Assembly: GCA_003565575.1 (NCBI GenBank)
Contig: PXBV01000012.1
Coordinates: 1 to 10,697 of the forward strand
DNA from: Psychroflexus sp.
Lineage (GTDB): Bacteria; Bacteroidota; Bacteroidia; Flavobacteriales; Flavobacteriaceae
DNA: 10,697 nt
Direction of reading: 5' to 3'
This document shows, piece by piece, positions 6,465 through 10,697 of this stretch. The notes under the pieces are model-generated. The model saw nothing but the letters and a program-made list of their open reading frames with translations, was not told the origin of the DNA and made no database searches. The translations under genes and the position numbers were made by a program. The stretch's first letter is position 1. Each line of letters starts with the position of its first letter.

Positions 6465-9400
6465 ATGAATTTTCAAGATAGTCTTAAAGTCGTTTGTGGT
6501 TTATTTGTTTTTTTAAGCTTCAGCTTACAGCATGCACAGCGAACAGAAGAGAACAATATTGTTGTCGATTTTATAACCGTGAAAGAAGGCCTTTCTCATA
6601 ATTATGTCACCAGTGTAGTGAGTGATGGAGTAAACATTAAGTGGATTGGTACAGAAAATGGAATTACGAAATACAATGGATATGATTTTGAATATATCAA
6701 ACCGAGTGAAGACTATCTAGAACTTTATAATGAAAACATCGAAACCCTTTTTAGTGATGACGATTCTAATATTTGGATAGGTACCAAAAGTGGGGGTGTG
6801 TCGTATATCAATGTATTAGAAAACAAAACAAAATCATTCAATCATCTAATCAACATAGAAAAAAACACAGATTTACGCGTTATATCTATTGCTCAAGACA
6901 CTCAAGGCCATATTTGGGTGGGAACACGTAAAAATGGTGTTTTTGTAATCGACTTTAAAAATGACAAGTTGATAAGTCATTACAATTACAGAGATTACAT
7001 CTACACTATTAAAAGAGACTTCAATGGTGGAATGTGGTTTACCAGTGGTAATAACTTATACCATAAACCTAAAGACGCCAATCAATTAAAAAAAATCGGG
7101 CTAGAAGGATACATCAGTGATATAGTCGTAGACGAACATCGTAACAAACTTTGGGCATCGCTTACAGGAGAAAAAGATGTTCTTTTTGGAGTTGACCTCA
7201 CGTCTTTTGAAAAAGAAAAATTTAAAACAGGGGTGAGGAGTACGTTTTCTAAGCGACTTTCTATAGATGCTTCCGATAGAATTTGGATAGGCACGTGGGG
7301 AAATGGTGTACACCGAAGTAATGCAGACCTTTCTAGCTTTGAAAAGATAGATTTAATTGAAAAAAACCCTGAAAAAATAGAAGGTAACTACCATACTATT
7401 TTAAGCATTTATCATGACACCAATAATGTGACTTGGCTGGGCACTGCAAGTGGAGGTGTTGTAAAACTTACAGAAGCCAATGGTTTTGAAAATCTTGCCT
7501 CCACCATTGAAAACAACAATATTTTAGAAAATTTGAATGTGACTACTATCCATGAAACAGAACATCAGTTTTTTTTAGGGACACTTTTCTCAGGTGTTTT
7601 TCATGGTAAAGATTTAAAGTCTTTGCAACCTTTAGAGTCGCTCAGTAATGAGAAAATCAATACATTTTATCAGCATGAAAACTTGCTATATATCGGCTAT
7701 AGAAATGGAATTCAAATTTATGACCTAAGTTTAGAAAAGATTATTTATGAAAATCAAAGTTTTAATAAAGTAACTTCACTCTATATAAAGGACGAGGATT
7801 TATGGGTTGGTACTCAACAGGATGGAATCATTGTGGTCCCTCAAGCTCAATTTGAAAATGAAAATGATTTTATTCAATTCAATAAGGATAAAGATGAAAA
7901 TTTTTTCTTGGAATCTAATCGAATCACTAGCATCAAAGAAAGCCATACGGGTCAACTTTGGGTTAGCTCTTATAATGGTTTATTTAGGTTTGATGAAAAA
8001 GAAAATGATATTAAACATCATTCAGAATTGATGTCTGGTAATTTGCCTAGTGTTATCATCAATTCCCTTACACTAAAAGGCAACTATCTATGGCTTTCTA
8101 CCCCCAACGGTCTAGTGAAACTAAATTACAAGGATGAAGAACTTAATTTTGAACAAGTTATAGGCAAGAAAGATGGATTGAATAGTGACTTTATTTGTGG
8201 GAGTACATTTGATGATAATTTAAATCTTTGGATTGCAACCCACACAGAAATTGTGAATTATAATGATATCGATAAAAGTATGATAATTTATGATTCTTCC
8301 AATGGTGTAGCGACGTCCTTATTTAATAACAACTCGGTTTTTAACTTCAACAATGAACGTATATACTTTGGAGGGATAGACAATGTGACGTTTTTCAACC
8401 CCTCTTCAGTAACAAAAATAAAAAGCAACCCAGAAGTTGTATTTACTGGACTTCGCGTAAAAAATGAGTTGATACGCTATACTCCTGATAATAGATTTTT
8501 AGATAAAGAACTGAATTATGCATCAAAAATCAACTTAAGCCATAAAGACGATTTTTTTTCTATTCGGTTTGTCAATAATGATTACTTAGGAAAATTCAAT
8601 ACTTATTTTAGATATAAGTTAGATGGATATCAAAACAATTGGATCCACTTACAAAGTAATAACGAAATCAACTTCGCTGGACTAAGCCCAGGAGAATATA
8701 CTTTATATGTTCAAACTTCAAAAGATGAACAAAACTGGAGTGAATCTAAATCTATAGATATTTTTATTAAAGGTTCACCATGGAAAAGTACATTGGCTAT
8801 TTCTATTTACGCGTTGCTCCTGTTCTCAATTATTGCCTACTTTGTTTGGTTGAACAACCACCGATTAAAACTCAAAAATAAACTAGAAATTTCTCAACTA
8901 GACGAGAAGAAGAAAATGGAGCTCACCGAAGCAAAGCTCAATTTTTTCACCAACATCTCTCACGAATTTAGAACTCCACTTACACTGATTATGAGTCCTT
9001 TAAAAGAGCTTATTCAAAGGGAGCGACAAAACACCAAGGCATTTAAACATCTTACCCACATTGAAAAAAATGCTAACCGATTGCTTGACCTAATCAACCA
9101 GCTTTTAGATTTTAGGAAGGCAGATTATGGGCTCCTTAAGTTGAATGTAGCTAAAGGAAATTTTGTGAATTTTGCCAGAGAAGTGCATTTGTATTTTAAA
9201 GAAGCAGCTAAAAAGAAAAATATCAACTATACCTTTAGTAGTGAAAATGAACAAATTGATTTTCCTTTTGATAGAAACAAAATGGAAATCGTTTTATGCA
9301 ACCTTATTTCGAATGCGTTGAAATATAGCCATGCAGGAGGGGATGTAAACATTCACATAAAAAAAGTAAACGGGTTTTGTGAAATAAGCGTTTCTGACTC

Positions 9401-10490
9401 TGGCGTGGGAATGAATGCCAAGTATTTAGATAAAATTTTTGATCGTTTTTTTCAAATTGAAACAGCCGATACTGCAAAGATGATAGGAAGTGGAATCGGG
9501 CTAACCTTTTCAAAACGTATCATTGAACTACATCATGGAGAAATTCACGTTAAGAGTAAACCACAAAAAGGCACACAATTTACAGTAAGCCTAGCAATGG
9601 AGCCATCTTTATATGATGGTCTTTTGGATACATCATTTAAAAAATCAGATGATATTAGCATCTATCCACAGCCACAAGACCAGCATTCCAATCTAAAGCT
9701 TGAGAATAAACCAAGTATTCTCATTGTAGATGATAATGCTGATATTTTGAGTTTTATTACAGATATTCTATCAGACCATTATGAAATCATTCAAGCAGAA
9801 AATGGTAAAGAGGGCTTACAAAAAGCACTTTCCAAATCACCAGATTTAATTGTGAGTGATGTCATGATGCCTATTATGGACGGAATAGAACTCTGTAAGA
9901 CTTTAAAAACAGATTTAAAAACCTCACATATTCCTATTATATTATTAACCGCTAGAACATCTACAGTATATGAGATAGAAGGACTAGAAAATGGTGCAGA
10001 TGATTATGTAACCAAACCTTTTGATGCCAATGTAATTAAGGCAAGAATAGCAACTTTGCTAGAAAACCGCCAGAAATTGCAATCTTACTTTTTGAATAAA
10101 ATTAGATTTGAGCCCACACCCGATGAAATTGACAAAAGCCAAGACCGTGAAAATAGTTTTATACAAAAAGCCATTCAACTTGTAGAAGACAACCTAGAAA
10201 ATGAGGAGTTTGGCATTGATTTGATGATAGAAGAACTCAATATGAGTAGATCGAGTTTATTCAGAAAGATAAAATCATTAACAGGCTTGTCCATTACAGC
10301 CTTCATTCGGTCTATTCGTCTTAAAAAAGCGGCACACTTAATCCTAACAGATGATGAACTGAATATGAAAGAAGTAGCTTTTCAAGTGGGTTTTAACACT
10401 TACAAGTATTTTAAGAATTCATTTAAAAAACAATATAATTGTTTACCAACAGACTATAGAGAAAAGAGCAAAAAAATGTCAAATAGTTGA
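6465..10490 (+). CDS. Hybrid two-component system sensor/regulator (HTCS) of the locus
   Basis: This 1341-residue inner-membrane regulator carries sensor, kinase, receiver and DNA-binding parts in one chain. A signal peptide (1-24, ...SLQHA) leads into a periplasmic sensor with 14 Reg_prop-type repeats that I can count (from WIGTENG at 60 to IYFGGIDN at 633), as expected for two seven-bladed propellers. A Y_Y_Y domain (about 700-768) and one membrane helix (about 777-796) follow. The cytoplasmic part has a HisKA domain with phospho-acceptor His833 in NISHEFRTPLTLI, and HATPase_c with N-box (Asn946, Asn950), DSGVGM (978-983) and GSGIGL (1008-1013). The receiver (about 1083-1200) has acidic Asp1089-Asp1090, phospho-acceptor Asp1132, Thr1162 and Lys1184. 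Two helix-turn-helices of AraC type follow (about 1249-1271 and 1300-1322, AFQVGFNTYKYFKNSF). All catalytic residues are intact. AAGG lies just before the ATG. Known HTCSs bind an oligosaccharide and activate adjacent susC/D genes; the ligand here is unknown. Confidence 0.97.
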   Translation: MNFQDSLKVVCGLFVFLSFSLQHAQRTEENNIVVDFITVKEGLSHNYVTSVVSDGVNIKWIGTENGITKYNGYDFEYIKPSEDYLELYNENIETLFSDDDSNIWIGTKSGGVSYINVLENKTKSFNHLINIEKNTDLRVISIAQDTQGHIWVGTRKNGVFVIDFKNDKLISHYNYRDYIYTIKRDFNGGMWFTSGNNLYHKPKDANQLKKIGLEGYISDIVVDEHRNKLWASLTGEKDVLFGVDLTSFEKEKFKTGVRSTFSKRLSIDASDRIWIGTWGNGVHRSNADLSSFEKIDLIEKNPEKIEGNYHTILSIYHDTNNVTWLGTASGGVVKLTEANGFENLASTIENNNILENLNVTTIHETEHQFFLGTLFSGVFHGKDLKSLQPLESLSNEKINTFYQHENLLYIGYRNGIQIYDLSLEKIIYENQSFNKVTSLYIKDEDLWVGTQQDGIIVVPQAQFENENDFIQFNKDKDENFFLESNRITSIKESHTGQLWVSSYNGLFRFDEKENDIKHHSELMSGNLPSVIINSLTLKGNYLWLSTPNGLVKLNYKDEELNFEQVIGKKDGLNSDFICGSTFDDNLNLWIATHTEIVNYNDIDKSMIIYDSSNGVATSLFNNNSVFNFNNERIYFGGIDNVTFFNPSSVTKIKSNPEVVFTGLRVKNELIRYTPDNRFLDKELNYASKINLSHKDDFFSIRFVNNDYLGKFNTYFRYKLDGYQNNWIHLQSNNEINFAGLSPGEYTLYVQTSKDEQNWSESKSIDIFIKGSPWKSTLAISIYALLLFSIIAYFVWLNNHRLKLKNKLEISQLDEKKKMELTEAKLNFFTNISHEFRTPLTLIMSPLKELIQRERQNTKAFKHLTHIEKNANRLLDLINQLLDFRKADYGLLKLNVAKGNFVNFAREVHLYFKEAAKKKNINYTFSSENEQIDFPFDRNKMEIVLCNLISNALKYSHAGGDVNIHIKKVNGFCEISVSDSGVGMNAKYLDKIFDRFFQIETADTAKMIGSGIGLTFSKRIIELHHGEIHVKSKPQKGTQFTVSLAMEPSLYDGLLDTSFKKSDDISIYPQPQDQHSNLKLENKPSILIVDDNADILSFITDILSDHYEIIQAENGKEGLQKALSKSPDLIVSDVMMPIMDGIELCKTLKTDLKTSHIPIILLTARTSTVYEIEGLENGADDYVTKPFDANVIKARIATLLENRQKLQSYFLNKIRFEPTPDEIDKSQDRENSFIQKAIQLVEDNLENEEFGIDLMIEELNMSRSSLFRKIKSLTGLSITAFIRSIRLKKAAHLILTDDELNMKEVAFQVGFNTYKYFKNSFKKQYNCLPTDYREKSKKMSNS

Positions 10491-10612
10491 AATTTAACAT
10501 GTTGTGACACATTCATACCTCTCTCTGGTCTATATCACCCTTTTATTTTAACTATAACGTTTGATATTTGTATCTGACTTAATATCTAATTGTTAATTGT
10601 TAAAACAAAGCG
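10491..10612 (+). promoter_or_regulatory. Leader/promoter region of the SusC-like gene
   Basis: This 122-bp gap follows the HTCS stop. Close to the stop there is an 8-bp palindrome AACATGTT (10496-10503) but no convincing terminator. Two overlapping -7-like boxes match TAnnTTTG at all but one fixed position: AACGTTTG (10556-10563) and GATATTTG (10563-10570). A weak TTTT box at 10541-10544 sits 18 bp upstream of the second. The leader before the ATG is A/T-rich without a Shine-Dalgarno. This is where the HTCS would be expected to activate the transporter genes. Confidence 0.4.
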
Positions 10613-10697
10613 ATGAAGAATTTTAAACATTTATTTGCATTTTTTCTCTTCACTAATGCATTTGCCTTCAGTCAAAACTCTATCACGGGTACGGTTC
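10613..10697 (+). CDS. N-terminal fragment of a probable SusC-like TonB-dependent transporter
   Basis: Only 28 codons are visible before the right edge. They start at ATG 10613, with a basic N-terminus (MKNFKH), a hydrophobic core (LFAFFLFTNAFAF) and a likely signal peptidase I site near A-F-S, followed by QNSITGTV. The S-I-T-G-T-V motif right after the signal peptide is the usual beginning of the carboxypeptidase-regulatory-like domain at the N-terminus of SusC proteins. Position directly after an HTCS gene supports this, as these regulators commonly sit beside a susC/susD pair. The barrel and plug lie outside the window, so a different secreted protein starting with such a domain cannot be excluded. 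Confidence 0.65.
   Translation, partial: MKNFKHLFAFFLFTNAFAFSQNSITGTV

Noticed and set aside
10496..10503. Palindrome AACATGTT after the HTCS stop as terminator or operator
   Set aside because: It is only 8 bp with no T-tract and no second copy; such palindromes are common in AT-rich DNA.
10527..10533. GGTCTAT shared with 6401-6407 as a second HTCS site
   Set aside because: A single 7-mer match between two regions of this size is readily expected by chance, and no 21-bp-spaced partner copies are present.

Overview
The window looks like part of a polysaccharide utilisation locus (PUL) from a member of the Bacteroidota, most likely a marine or sulfated-glycan-degrading Flavobacteriia. The evidence is AT-rich DNA, almost no Shine-Dalgarno sequences, a SusC-type gene start, a one-protein hybrid two-component system (HTCS), and a run of lipoprotein carbohydrate enzymes including two sulfatases. 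The genus cannot be read from the sequence.

Layout: two divergent transcription units flank a 169-bp control region (6296-6464). Leftwards (minus strand), in transcription order, are sulfatase A (6295-4739), sulfatase B (4734-3121, only 4 bp downstream), a 106-bp gap holding a perfect hairpin, a GH2 beta-galactosidase-type lipoprotein (3014-516), and, 16 bp further, a secreted alpha/beta-hydrolase esterase-like gene. The esterase-like gene runs off the left edge exactly at its catalytic serine. Rightwards (plus strand) is the 1341-residue HTCS sensor/regulator (6465-10490), then a 122-bp gap and the first 28 codons of what is probably a SusC-like TonB-dependent transporter (from 10613), cut by the right edge.

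How the genes probably work together: the target glycan is inferred to be a sulfated, beta-galactoside-containing polysaccharide or oligosaccharide (a red-algal galactan type would fit) that may also carry ester substituents. The SusC-like porin would import oligosaccharides. The two formylglycine sulfatases would remove different sulfate esters, the esterase-like hydrolase an acyl group, and the GH2 enzyme terminal beta-linked galactose or a related residue. The HTCS senses a breakdown product in the periplasm through a 14-repeat propeller region plus Y_Y_Y domain and switches on the locus through its C-terminal AraC-type DNA-binding domain. The exact glycan is inference.

No gene of wholly unknown type is visible. 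The main non-coding signals worth a second look are the hairpin at 3056-3078 with a nearby third half-copy, and a set of 21-bp-spaced repeats and an inverted repeat in the divergent control region. There are no tRNA or rRNA genes, CRISPR arrays, insertion sequences or attachment sites that I can support.
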